Positions 7,143-14,644 of a stretch of DNA of 30,497 nucleotides are shown piece by piece. Source of the DNA: a virus; the IMG/VR virus record IMGVR_UViG_3300022746_000047, positions 1 to 30,497 of that record, one strand, 5' to 3'. The notes beneath the pieces are model-generated. The model made no database searches. It had not been told where the DNA came from and saw only the letters and a list, made by a program, of their open reading frames with translations. Both the position numbers and the translations under genes were made by a program. Positions within the stretch are counted from its first letter, which is position 1. Every line of letters begins with the position of its first letter.

Positions 7143-9704
7143 ATGCCTTTCATCGTGACAGCCGTCACCGCGGTCGCGGGGGCGATAAGCGGGGTATTGG
7201 CCGCGGGCGGGATTGGGGCGGCACTTCTCCGGATCGGCGGCACGCTCCTCTTGTCCTATGCGGCACAGGCCTTGATGCCGAAACCGCAAGCAACGCTTGC
7301 AAACCGCACGGTCACGATCCGCGAGCCGGTGGTGCCGCGGGATCTCGTCTATGGCCGCACCCGCAAGGGCGGGGTCATTGTCTTCCTGCATGCCTCGGGG
7401 CCGGCGGATCAATATCTCGATCTCGTCGTCGTGCTGGCCGCGCATCGCATCAAATCCATTGGTGCCATCTTTTTTGAAGGCGAGATGGCTCTCAATGCGG
7501 CCGGCGCTGCGCAGGGCCGCTGGGCCGGAAAAGTTCTTGTTGAGAAGAAACTCGGGGCGGCCGATCAGACCGCCTTCGCGGGTCTGAAGGCGGCGCTGCC
7601 GGACAAATGGACAGAAAACCACCGCCTGCGGGGCTGTGCAGCCATCCGACTGCGGCTCACCTATGACCAGGACGCCTTCCCGGGCGGCATCCCGAACATC
7701 ACGGTCGATCTCGAGGGCAAGGACGACATCTGGGATCCACGGACGCAACGCGCGGGCTATTCGGAGAACGCAGCCCTTTGTCTGGCCGATTACATGGCCA
7801 ATCCGACCTGGGGCGTGGGGGCACGGATCGGCGAGGCCGACGGGATCGATGAGATGTCGCTCGTTGAGGCCGCCAACATCTGCGATGAGGTTGTTCTGCT
7901 TGCGGGTGGCGGCACGGAGCCCCGCTACACCTGCAACGGGGTGATCACGCTGTCCGAGCCCCCGAAGACCATTATCGAGGGGATGCTCACGTCTTTCGCC
8001 GGGCGCTGCGCCTTCTCGGGTGGGTCCTGGCGCCTCTATGCAGGTGCGTGGCGGGCACCCGATCTGGCGCTGACGGCCGATCATGTCCGTGAGGGCGGGC
8101 TGACGCTAGCGACACGGGTGACGATGTCATCGAACTTCAATGCGGTTCGGGGGCAGTTTGTCAGCCCCGAGAATGACTGGCAGCCGGATGACTTCCCGGC
8201 TTACGCGTCGGACGTCTATCTTGCGGAAGACGGCGGCGCGCAGAAATGGCGCGACATCTCGCTGCCGTTCACCATCTCGGCCGCGATGGCGCAGCGGTTG
8301 GCGAAAATCGAGCTTGAACGCGCGCGGCGGCAGATGACGGTGCGGCTTTCTGGCAAGCTCTCGGCTTGGGCGGCAACGGTGGGCGATGTGGTGACGCTGT
8401 CCTATGCGCGCTGGGGCTTTGCCGCCAAACCCTTCGAGGTGCAAGGCGTGAGCCTTGATCTGACGGCCTCGGGCGATGGCGTGCTTCTCTTGCCGGAACT
8501 TGTGCTGCGCGAGACCTCACCCTTGGTCTATGATTGGACGGCGTCTGAAGAACAGATCTACGCCGCGGCCCCGAGGACGGCGCTGCCGAGGGCTCATGAC
8601 ATCCCCGCCCCGGGACCGCCGCAGGTCACGGAAGAGATCTATGTCACGCGCGATGGCGGTGGGTTGAAGGTTCTGGCCAAGATCACTTGGGCGGCTGCTC
8701 CGTCTGGCTTTGTGGCCGCGTATCAGTTGCAGGCCCGTCGTTCCGAGGCGGCAGACTGGCTTGCCGGGGAGTGGCTGGATTATGGCCGCACAGAGGGTTT
8801 GAGCTTAGAGGTCCGCGACATTGCGCCGGGGCTTTGGGACTTCCGGGTCAAGGCGATCTCGGTGCTTGGCGTCTCTTCGCCGTGGCAAGAAACTGCAGTG
8901 GAAATCCTCGGTCTAACCGCGCCGCCACAGGGGCTGGAGAATGTGACCCTGCAAACAGCAGGCGGGCTCGCCATTCTCAAATGGACGCGCTCGGCCGATC
9001 CGGATGTGCGGGTGGGCGGCAATATCGTGATCCGGCATTCCAAGGAGGCGACCGCCACTTGGGCCGACAGCTATTCGATGGACCGGGTGGGTGGGGGAGA
9101 GGCGATTGCCGTCGTGCCGCTCAAACCCGGCACTTACCTCCTCAGGGCCGAGGACAGTGGCGGGCGTGCAGGGCCGGAGGTCCGGATCTCGACCAAGGGG
9201 GCGCAGGTTCTGGCCTTCTCGCCCTTGGGCTTTTTGCAGGCCGATCCCGGCTTTGTTGGCGCGAAATCCGGCCTGGCGGTCAGCGGCACCAACCTGACGC
9301 TCGCCACGGCAACGGCAAATGGCGTCACGCAGGTGACCGCGATGGCGGGGCAGTACAGCTTCGCCGCAGGGCTGGACCTTGGCGCGGTGAAACGCGTGCG
9401 CCTGCGCTCGGAAATTGGCGTGGCTGCGCTCGCGCTCAACGACCGGATCGATGCGCGAACGGCTTCGATGGACACATGGGCCGATTTTGACGGCGCGGCC
9501 GGTGCAGAAATCGATGTGCTCTTCGAGATCCGCGAGACTGACGACGATCCCACACAAACCCCAACCTGGGGCCCCTGGGGTCGTCTCGACGCCCATGAAA
9601 TCGAGGCGCGCGCGGTTCAGGCGCGGGCGCATCTCACGACGAAGGACGCGTCTTATACGCCCATCGTCAGCCAATTGCGGCTTTACGCCGACGAGGTCGT
9701 TTAA
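7143..9704 (+). CDS. Tail tip / host-specificity protein J-like
   Basis: An 853-aa protein. Residues 1-45 are hydrophobic (M-P-F-I-V-T-A-V-T-A-V-A-G-A-I-S-G), then R-E-P-V-V-P-R-D-L-V-Y-G-R-T-R-K-G-G-V-I, the opening typical of phage tip attachment J and related proteins. The middle has L-A-D-Y-M-A-N-P-T-W-G and C-N-G-V-I-T-L-S-E-P-P-K-T-I-I-E-G-M-L of the J core. Fibronectin-III-like sections follow (L-Q-A-R-R-S-E-A-A-D-W near 525, I-L-K-W-T-R-S-A-D-P-D near 615). This protein forms the hub and tip and likely contacts the receptor or fibres. It is shorter than lambda J (1132 aa) but usual for this group. Its stop overlaps the next ATG (TAATG). Confidence 0.85.
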   Translation: MPFIVTAVTAVAGAISGVLAAGGIGAALLRIGGTLLLSYAAQALMPKPQATLANRTVTIREPVVPRDLVYGRTRKGGVIVFLHASGPADQYLDLVVVLAAHRIKSIGAIFFEGEMALNAAGAAQGRWAGKVLVEKKLGAADQTAFAGLKAALPDKWTENHRLRGCAAIRLRLTYDQDAFPGGIPNITVDLEGKDDIWDPRTQRAGYSENAALCLADYMANPTWGVGARIGEADGIDEMSLVEAANICDEVVLLAGGGTEPRYTCNGVITLSEPPKTIIEGMLTSFAGRCAFSGGSWRLYAGAWRAPDLALTADHVREGGLTLATRVTMSSNFNAVRGQFVSPENDWQPDDFPAYASDVYLAEDGGAQKWRDISLPFTISAAMAQRLAKIELERARRQMTVRLSGKLSAWAATVGDVVTLSYARWGFAAKPFEVQGVSLDLTASGDGVLLLPELVLRETSPLVYDWTASEEQIYAAAPRTALPRAHDIPAPGPPQVTEEIYVTRDGGGLKVLAKITWAAAPSGFVAAYQLQARRSEAADWLAGEWLDYGRTEGLSLEVRDIAPGLWDFRVKAISVLGVSSPWQETAVEILGLTAPPQGLENVTLQTAGGLAILKWTRSADPDVRVGGNIVIRHSKEATATWADSYSMDRVGGGEAIAVVPLKPGTYLLRAEDSGGRAGPEVRISTKGAQVLAFSPLGFLQADPGFVGAKSGLAVSGTNLTLATATANGVTQVTAMAGQYSFAAGLDLGAVKRVRLRSEIGVAALALNDRIDARTASMDTWADFDGAAGAEIDVLFEIRETDDDPTQTPTWGPWGRLDAHEIEARAVQARAHLTTKDASYTPIVSQLRLYADEVV

Positions 9705-10363
9705 TGTCCCAGACATCCAGCTTCGTGATCGCCAATGACGCAGGCGCGGCCGTTCGCGCCCGGATCAACGAGATCGTTGCGGCCCTGCAATCAACGAGTG
9801 CCGGGGCCTCTGCCCCGGTTGCAACCGTCGCAGGCATGCTTTGGGTCGACACCTCGGTCTCGCCGCCGGTCTTGCGCAGGCGGAATGCGACCAACGCCGG
9901 TTGGGACGCGCTTCTTGATGCGGCGGGCAATCTGGCAGGTATCGCGAACACGGCCATGGCGCGCACGAACCTTGGGCTCGGGACGATGGCGACGAAATCC
10001 GCAGCCGACTATGACCTGGCGATCGCGGCAAAAGCGGCGCTGTCCGGTGCAACCTTCACCGGCGTCGTGACCGCCCCGAACTTCGTCTCTTCGTCGGATG
10101 CCCGGTTGAAGTCCGAGGTGGAAACCATCGCCGATGCGTTGGTCCTCGTCGGATCCTTGCGCGGGGTGCGCTTCACCATGGACGGAAGCCGCCAGATCGG
10201 GGTGATCGCGCAGGAGGTTGAAGCGGTCTTGCCCGAGGTGGTGCGGGCGGATGCGCAAACCGGCCAGCTCTCGGTGGCTTACGGCAATATCACCGGTCTC
10301 TTGATCGAGGCTGTCAAGGAACTCGCGGCCCGCGTGGCGGATTTGGAAGGACGGTTACGATGA
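9704..10363 (+). CDS. Tail fibre protein with S74 intramolecular chaperone domain
   Basis: A 219-aa protein. The N-terminal 100 residues contain M-L-W-V-D-T-S-V-S-P-P-V-L-R-R-R-N and a helical link. From about residue 128 it reads S-S-S-D-A-R-L-K-S-E-V, the cleavage and catalytic opening of Peptidase_S74 chaperone domains, then G-V-I-A-Q-E-V-E-A-V-L-P-E-V-V and a C-terminal coiled coil (L-I-E-A-V-K-E-L-A-A-R-V-A-D-L-E). S74 domains trimerise fibres and then cut themselves off at the Ser. A second S74 protein at 14645-15238 shares the V-T-A-P-N-F-V-S-S-S-D-A-R-L-K-S core. The start overlaps the J-like stop (TAATG). Confidence 0.85.
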   Translation: MSQTSSFVIANDAGAAVRARINEIVAALQSTSAGASAPVATVAGMLWVDTSVSPPVLRRRNATNAGWDALLDAAGNLAGIANTAMARTNLGLGTMATKSAADYDLAIAAKAALSGATFTGVVTAPNFVSSSDARLKSEVETIADALVLVGSLRGVRFTMDGSRQIGVIAQEVEAVLPEVVRADAQTGQLSVAYGNITGLLIEAVKELAARVADLEGRLR

Positions 10364-10674
10364 ACGAAGGCGATGGGTTTATCGAGACGATCAACACGCT
10401 GTTTGGCGGGGCGGTGACCACGTTGATCGGGGCCTTCACCGGGCGGCTCATGTGGCATTCGGGCGAGGTGAAGCTTGGCCGGCGTCGGTTCTTTGGCAAG
10501 GAGCTTCTTTGGGAAATCCCTGTCGCTGTCGGCATGGCGCTGATTGGCGAGGCGGCCGCGCGCTATATTGGCCTCGCGCAGCCGGTCTCGACCGGGTTCG
10601 TGGCGACATTGGCCTATCTTGGGCCGCGCGGAGCGGAGGCATTGCTGACCGCTTGGATCGGGCGGAAGAAATAG
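10360..10674 (+). CDS. Holin-like membrane protein
   Basis: A 104-aa protein with hydrophobic stretches near residues 13-30, 50-68 and 76-98, and a basic middle (G-E-V-K-L-G-R-R-R-F-F-G-K). The pattern of a short N-terminus, G-R-L-M-W-H-S-G, G-R-R-R-F, then W-E-I-P-V-A-V-G-M-A-L-I-G-E and Y-L-G-P-R-G-A-E-A-L resembles LydA/holin superfamily III proteins. Holins open the inner membrane for endolysin release. Overlap with the fibre gene (ATGA) and location upstream of endolysin and spanins support lysis. The call is moderate because holins are poorly conserved. Confidence 0.65.
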   Translation: MNEGDGFIETINTLFGGAVTTLIGAFTGRLMWHSGEVKLGRRRFFGKELLWEIPVAVGMALIGEAAARYIGLAQPVSTGFVATLAYLGPRGAEALLTAWIGRKK

Positions 10675-10739
10675 CGTCCAGATCGTGGCGATTGTCTTGA
10701 TACATCGTTCCGGATCAACCATCTGGGGCGCAAGACTTG

Positions 10740-10997
10740 ATGAAAGGCCCCGGCATCATGGGCGAGATCGCGCATATTCTGGCTGAGATTACCCGTACTG
10801 CGGATCCGGTTGCGGTCATTCGACTTTGCGTCCTGGCACGAGGCGGCACTTGGCCCGACGCCGAGATCCGGTCCGGGCTCTTTGAAATCCAGCTTGCAGG
10901 GCTTGTGGGCCTCGGTGCGAGCGCACGCACGGCGGTAGAGGATTGGATCCTTCAGGCCAAAGCCCATTTGCGGGCGGCTGCGATCACCGCGGCCTGA
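10740..10997 (+). CDS. Small conserved-looking phage protein, unknown
   Basis: An 85-aa, mostly helical, soluble protein with G-E-I-A-H-I-L-A-E-I-T-R-T-A-D-P-V-A-V-I-R-L and W-I-L-Q-A-K-A-H-L-R-A-A-A. No membrane segment or known motif. A second in-frame ATG at 10758 has an AAAGG sequence 10 nt upstream and may be the true start (79 aa). It lies between holin and endolysin and is followed by a strong terminator hairpin, so it may be the last gene of the upstream transcript. Function unknown. Confidence 0.5.
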   Translation: MKGPGIMGEIAHILAEITRTADPVAVIRLCVLARGGTWPDAEIRSGLFEIQLAGLVGLGASARTAVEDWILQAKAHLRAAAITAA

Positions 10998-11045
10998 CGC
11001 GGTGAACTGACCGAACACGTTACCAAGACTTCAAACATCATCACG

Positions 11046-11072
11046 CGCCGCCCCCCCCGGGGGCGGCGTTTT
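11046..11072 (+). terminator. Intrinsic terminator between holin region and endolysin
   Basis: CGCCGCCCCC (11046-11055) pairs with GGGGGCGGCG (11059-11068) around a three-C loop, a 10-bp perfect stem followed by TTTT. It sits in the 95-bp gap upstream of the endolysin. It could insulate the lysis genes or be read through when late transcription is antiterminated. Confidence 0.75.
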
Positions 11073-11092
11073 GCTTTGCATCGGAGAGAGAG

Positions 11093-12025
11093 ATGACGCC
11101 TTTTGACATCGCCAAGAGTTACATCGGCCTGACTGAGGGCGCGGGCCCCACCGACAATCCCAAAATCGTCGAAATGTATGCCTCCGTCGGCCATTCCCAT
11201 GTCGAGCATGACGATGTGGCCTGGTGCGCGGCCTTTGTCGGGCATTGCCTTGAGACGGCCGGCATCCGCTCGACGCGCCAGTTGAACGCGCGATCCTATC
11301 TCGACTGGGGCATGCCCGTGGAGATCGCGGAGGCCCGGCAGGGGGATATCGCGGTAATCCCGCGCGGCGGGTCTGGCTGGCAGGGCCATGTCTTCTTCAT
11401 AGACCGGATCGAGGGGCCTTGGGTCTGGGGACTTGGCGGCAATCAGGATGATACTGTCAGTGTGAAGCGCTATCCGGCCTCGAAACTCTTGGGCGTCCGG
11501 CGTGCAGGGCGTGTTGCCCCGCAGGTGGAGAAGTCGGTCGAAGCCGTTCAGCACCGGCTGGCGGGGCTTGGCTATCATGAAGTTGGCAAGATGGATGGCC
11601 AAATGGGGCCTCGCACCCGAGCAGCCATCCTCGCCTTTCGGCATGACAATGACTTGCCACTGGTGCCGATCATTGATGCGACACTGACGCAGGCGCTAGA
11701 AACCGCCGCGCCGCGCGAGATCGCGCCCGCGCGCGCATCCGGGATTCCTGCCAATAGCCGCATCATCAGCGCGGCTAATGCGCAAGTTGGGCTTGGGGTG
11801 CTTGGCGCTGCGGGCTCGATCGGCAGCCAGATCGCGCCAGCGCTGATCGAGGCCGAAGAGGCCCGCGATACGGCCGGGCGCGTGCTCAACCTGATCGGGC
11901 TTGAGAGTTGGCTTGCCGCGGCATTGCCTTGGATCGGGGCGGCCGTGTTCCTTGGCGTGATCTTCTATGCCCTGAGAGCGCGGGCGGCCAGGATCGACGA
12001 TCACAGGTCGGGGAAAACGCCGTGA
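11093..12025 (+). CDS. Endolysin: Cys/His peptidase-like domain, PG-binding domain, C-terminal anchor
   Basis: A 310-aa protein. Residues 1-140 look like the TIGR02594/CHAP-like fold: D-V-A-W-C-A-A-F-V with Cys45, then G-D-I-A-V-I-P-R-G and G-H-V-F-F-I-D with His99. Residues about 145-205 (V-E-A-V-Q-H-R-L-A-G-L-G-Y through R-T-R-A-A-I-L-A-F-R) match the PG_binding_1 pattern. A hydrophobic segment near 273-295 (W-L-A-A-A-L-P-W-I-G-A-A-V-F-L-G-V) followed by Arg-rich residues would anchor it to the membrane from the C-terminus, an unusual place for an endolysin anchor. A GGAGAG Shine-Dalgarno precedes the ATG. It should cut peptide bonds in peptidoglycan at lysis. It overlaps the spanin start by 4 nt. 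Confidence 0.8.
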   Translation: MTPFDIAKSYIGLTEGAGPTDNPKIVEMYASVGHSHVEHDDVAWCAAFVGHCLETAGIRSTRQLNARSYLDWGMPVEIAEARQGDIAVIPRGGSGWQGHVFFIDRIEGPWVWGLGGNQDDTVSVKRYPASKLLGVRRAGRVAPQVEKSVEAVQHRLAGLGYHEVGKMDGQMGPRTRAAILAFRHDNDLPLVPIIDATLTQALETAAPREIAPARASGIPANSRIISAANAQVGLGVLGAAGSIGSQIAPALIEAEEARDTAGRVLNLIGLESWLAAALPWIGAAVFLGVIFYALRARAARIDDHRSGKTP

Positions 12026-12279
12026 TCGTATTTGTCACGCGGATTGTCACCGCATTTGGGCAGCGCATCGCGCTTTTGGCCGCCCTGTGTTTGATCCTAA
12101 TCTCCGCCCTGCGCATCGCGAAACGCCAGGGGCGTCACGCAGCCGAGGCGGAGTTTGCCATCCGCGCGGCCGAGGCCCGCATTCGGGCGCTGCAAGCTTC
12201 ACAGGAAACCCGTCATGACGTGCAAACTGCTGACCGCGTTGATCTTGAGCGCCGGGTTGATCGCTGGATGCGCGATTGA
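12022..12279 (+). CDS. Rz-like inner-membrane spanin (i-spanin)
   Basis: An 85-aa protein from the GTG at 12022, which overlaps the endolysin TGA (GTGA). One N-terminal membrane helix (R-I-A-L-L-A-A-L-C-L-I-L-I-S-A-L) is followed by a charged, coiled-coil-like helix rich in Ala, Arg and Glu (A-E-A-E-F-A-I-R-A-A-E-A-R-I-R-A-L-Q). This single-helix-plus-periplasmic-coil layout, next to the endolysin and partly overlapping a lipoprotein gene in another frame, is typical of i-spanins. Spanins join inner and outer membranes in the last lysis step. No sequence family is needed for this call, only topology and context. Confidence 0.7.
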   Translation: MIVFVTRIVTAFGQRIALLAALCLILISALRIAKRQGRHAAEAEFAIRAAEARIRALQASQETRHDVQTADRVDLERRVDRWMRD

Positions 12280-12418
12280 GCCACGGGGGGTGCGGAACGA
12301 CTGCGATTGGGCTGAGCCCATTCGGCCGGCACGTGCAGATGTTCTCTCGGACGGCACGCTTGCCCAGATCGTCGCCCATAACGAGATCGGTGCGCGGCTT
12401 TGCGGGTGGCAACCATGA
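12215..12418 (+). CDS. Rz1-like outer-membrane spanin lipoprotein (o-spanin)
   Basis: A 67-aa protein from ATG at 12215, chosen because AGGAAA lies just before it and it gives a clean lipoprotein signal: M-T-C-K-L-L-T-A-L-I-L-S-A-G-L-I-A-G-C with lipobox I-A-G-C. The mature part is short and Asp/Pro/Ala-rich with three further Cys. It overlaps the i-spanin gene by 65 nt in a different frame, an architecture familiar from Rz/Rz1 pairs. The partner protein would span the periplasm with it. It ends in ATGA shared with the next gene. Confidence 0.7.
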   Translation: MTCKLLTALILSAGLIAGCAIEPRGVRNDCDWAEPIRPARADVLSDGTLAQIVAHNEIGARLCGWQP

Positions 12419-12771
12419 CAATCGTGCAAGAAGGCCCAGTCATCCTGATCGGCTACGAATACCGGCTGCAGCTGCAGGCCGAGGCAGACCTCTTCCCCGA
12501 GGAGGCCAGCTTTGCTGGACAGGTGCGCAGCGTGATCGCCGCCGCGACGGTGGTGGCGGAACTTTCCACTGCGGCGGGCAGCGTGCTGCGCGTGGATGTC
12601 CGCACATTGGAAATCGTTCTGGTCCCAGACGTGACGGCCAGCCTCGCGCCAGGCGGGATTGTTCTGGATCTCGTCCGCACCGATCTGACACCCGACCGCC
12701 ACCTCGGCTTCGTTCTGGAAATCCCTGTGGTCCTGCCGGTGACGAGGCTCCCTGCCTCTGCGGGGCTTTGA
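12415..12771 (+). CDS. Small phage protein of unknown function
   Basis: A 118-aa protein starting M-T-I-V-Q-E-G-P-V-I-L-I-G-Y-E-Y with a strand-rich pattern (L-Q-L-Q-A-E-A-D-L-F, V-V-A-E-L-S-T-A-A-G, L-E-I-V-L-V-P-D-V, I-V-L-D-L-V-R-T-D-L). There is no membrane segment. It is coupled to the o-spanin by ATGA and followed closely by the collagen-like ORF, so it probably belongs to the fibre module rather than lysis; small strand-rich proteins at this place often adapt fibre modules. No family recognised. Confidence 0.5.
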   Translation: MTIVQEGPVILIGYEYRLQLQAEADLFPEEASFAGQVRSVIAAATVVAELSTAAGSVLRVDVRTLEIVLVPDVTASLAPGGIVLDLVRTDLTPDRHLGFVLEIPVVLPVTRLPASAGL

Positions 12772-12774
12772 TCC

Positions 12775-13002
12775 GTGGCGGCAGCACTTGAACTCCGGCC
12801 CCTGACCGGGCCCATCCGGCTGCATTTGAAAGCCAGTGAACCGATCCGGCTTCGCGTTCTGGCCGGCCCAGTGGCTGTGCGGCTTCTCGGCCAGCCCGGG
12901 CCCCAAGGCCGAACGGGTCTGCAAGGTGACAAGGGCGACACGGGTGCGCCCGGGGTCACAATTCTTCCGACCGACGCTCCCATCAACGGAGGCTTCTTCT
13001 GA
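12775..13002 (+). CDS. Short collagen-like fibre protein
   Basis: A 75-aa protein from a GTG. Residues about 39-60 contain seven Gly-X-Y triplets (G-Q-P, G-P-Q, G-R-T, G-L-Q, G-D-K, G-D-T, G-A-P). The N-terminal portion is strand-rich (I-R-L-H-L-K-A-S-E-P-I-R-L-R-V-L). Collagen-like stretches are known in phage fibres and help trimer formation. It stops at 13002 with a TGATG overlap to the 546-aa tail fibre, so it may be a small separate chain or an adaptor for the fibre. No promoter seen. Confidence 0.6.
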   Translation: MAAALELRPLTGPIRLHLKASEPIRLRVLAGPVAVRLLGQPGPQGRTGLQGDKGDTGAPGVTILPTDAPINGGFF

Positions 13003-14642
13003 TGGCCAATACGATCCAACTCAAACGCCGCGTCTCGGGCGTAGCCGGCGCACCGGCTGCGCTTAAATCTGGCGAGATTGCCCATAACGAGGTTGATGAC
13101 ACGCTTTATGTCGGCAAGGGCGATGATGGGGCGGGCAATGCGACCTCGGTCATCCCGCTTGCGGGCAAAGGCGCCTTTGTCGATCTCGCGGCTTCTCAAA
13201 GCATCGCGGGGGCAAAGACCTTTGTCACCGTCCCAAAATCCTCCGAGGACGCCAGCGCGGCAACCGACCTCGTGCGCAAATCCCAAGTAGATGCAGGGTT
13301 GGCCACGAAGGCCGCGCTCGCCCATTTCCATGGGCTCAGCGACGTGACAGGGCTGCAGGGCGCCCTTGATGCAAAGGCGCCGCTGGCGTCCCCTGGTCTC
13401 ACCGGCACGCCCACGGCACCTACGGCGACAACCGACACCAACAGCACCCAGATCGCGACGACCGCCTTTGTGCTCGGCCAAGCTGGTGCGACTGCGCCTG
13501 CGATGGACGGCACGGCTTCAATCGGTACAGGCACACGCTTTGCCCGCGCCGATCACATTCATCCAACGGATACCTCGCGTGCGCCGCTCGCCTCTCCCGC
13601 GCTGACAGGCACGCCGACGGCGCCGACGCCTGCGAACGGCACGAACACGACGCAGATCGCCACGACCGCCTTCGTGAGGTCGACCCGGCTTGACCAGCTG
13701 GCAGCCCCCGCGGCGGATATCGCCCTCGGCGGCTTTCGCCTGACAGGGCTTGGTGATCCTCAGGGTGCGCAGGATGCAGTGACTAAAGCCTATGTCGACC
13801 TCACGGTCCAGGGGCTCGAGCCAAAGCAATCGGTGCGGGCAGCCAGTACGGCTAATATCGCTGCCTTGTCCGGTGCGATGACGCTTGATGGCGTGGCGCT
13901 CGTCGCAGGCGATCGGGTGCTGGTGAAGGATCAGTCGACCGCAAGTCAAAACGGCCTCTATGTCGTAGCGGCTGGGGCCTGGGCTCGATCTTCTGATGCC
14001 GACACCTGGGCCAAACTGGTCTCGGCTTACGTCTTTGTCGAAAGCGGCACGGTCAATGCCGACATGGGCTATCTCGCCACGGTCGATCCGGGCGGGACGC
14101 TCGGCACCACGGGTGTGACCTTTGTACAGTTCACCGGGGCGGGGCAGATCCTGGCCGGGGCGGGCCTCGCCAAATCCGGCAACACGCTGGATGTGGGCGC
14201 AGGCACCGGCATTGCCGTGGCGGCAGATACCGTTGGGCTTACTGGACAGGCGCTGGCGCTGCACAATTTGGCGACCAACGGGCTTGTGGTCCGGACGGCC
14301 GCTGCGACGGTGGCGGCGCGGACGATCGCGGTGACCGGCACCGGGCTTTCTGTCTCGAATGGCGATGCGGTGGCAGGCAACCCGACCCTCAGCCTCGCCG
14401 CGGCACTGGCCAGTGTTGGGGGGCTGACCCCGGCGGCCGATCAGATCGCCTATTACAGCGGGGCCGCCACCGCGGCACTCACAGCGCTGACGGCATTTGC
14501 CCGCACGCTTCTCGATGATGCCGATGCGGCAACCGCCCGCGCCACCCTGGGGCTCGGCTCCCTTGCCACGCAATCGGCGGCATCCGTCAGCATTACCGGC
14601 GGCACCATCAATGGCGTGGCGCTCGACGGTGGGACGTTCTGA
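13002..14642 (+). CDS. Tail fibre protein with repeated T-G-T-P-T-A-P modules
   Basis: A 546-aa, Ala/Gly/Thr-rich protein. The N-terminus (M-A-N-T-I-Q-L-K-R-R with G-E-I-A-H-N-E and D-T-L-Y-V-G-K-G) is a fibre adapter motif also seen in the next gene. Residues 127-157 and 194-225 are near-copies of the L-A-S-P-x-L-T-G-T-P-T-A-P ... T-Q-I-A-T-T-A-F-V repeat common in phage tail fibres, and A-D-H-I-H-P-T-D lies between them. Residues about 270-390 contain K-A-Y-V-D-L and D-R-V-L-V-K-D-Q fibre motifs. The C-terminal part ends with A-R-A-T-L-G-L-G-S-L-A-T-Q-S-A-A. It likely binds the host receptor. No enzymatic motif. Confidence 0.8.
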   Translation: MANTIQLKRRVSGVAGAPAALKSGEIAHNEVDDTLYVGKGDDGAGNATSVIPLAGKGAFVDLAASQSIAGAKTFVTVPKSSEDASAATDLVRKSQVDAGLATKAALAHFHGLSDVTGLQGALDAKAPLASPGLTGTPTAPTATTDTNSTQIATTAFVLGQAGATAPAMDGTASIGTGTRFARADHIHPTDTSRAPLASPALTGTPTAPTPANGTNTTQIATTAFVRSTRLDQLAAPAADIALGGFRLTGLGDPQGAQDAVTKAYVDLTVQGLEPKQSVRAASTANIAALSGAMTLDGVALVAGDRVLVKDQSTASQNGLYVVAAGAWARSSDADTWAKLVSAYVFVESGTVNADMGYLATVDPGGTLGTTGVTFVQFTGAGQILAGAGLAKSGNTLDVGAGTGIAVAADTVGLTGQALALHNLATNGLVVRTAAATVAARTIAVTGTGLSVSNGDAVAGNPTLSLAAALASVGGLTPAADQIAYYSGAATAALTALTAFARTLLDDADAATARATLGLGSLATQSAASVSITGGTINGVALDGGTF

Positions 14643-14644
14643 CC

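Noticed and set aside
6351-8084. 577-aa antisense open frame over the minor tail and J-like genes
   Set aside because: It crosses several well-supported + strand genes and its sequence looks like shadow coding with many Arg, His and Pro.
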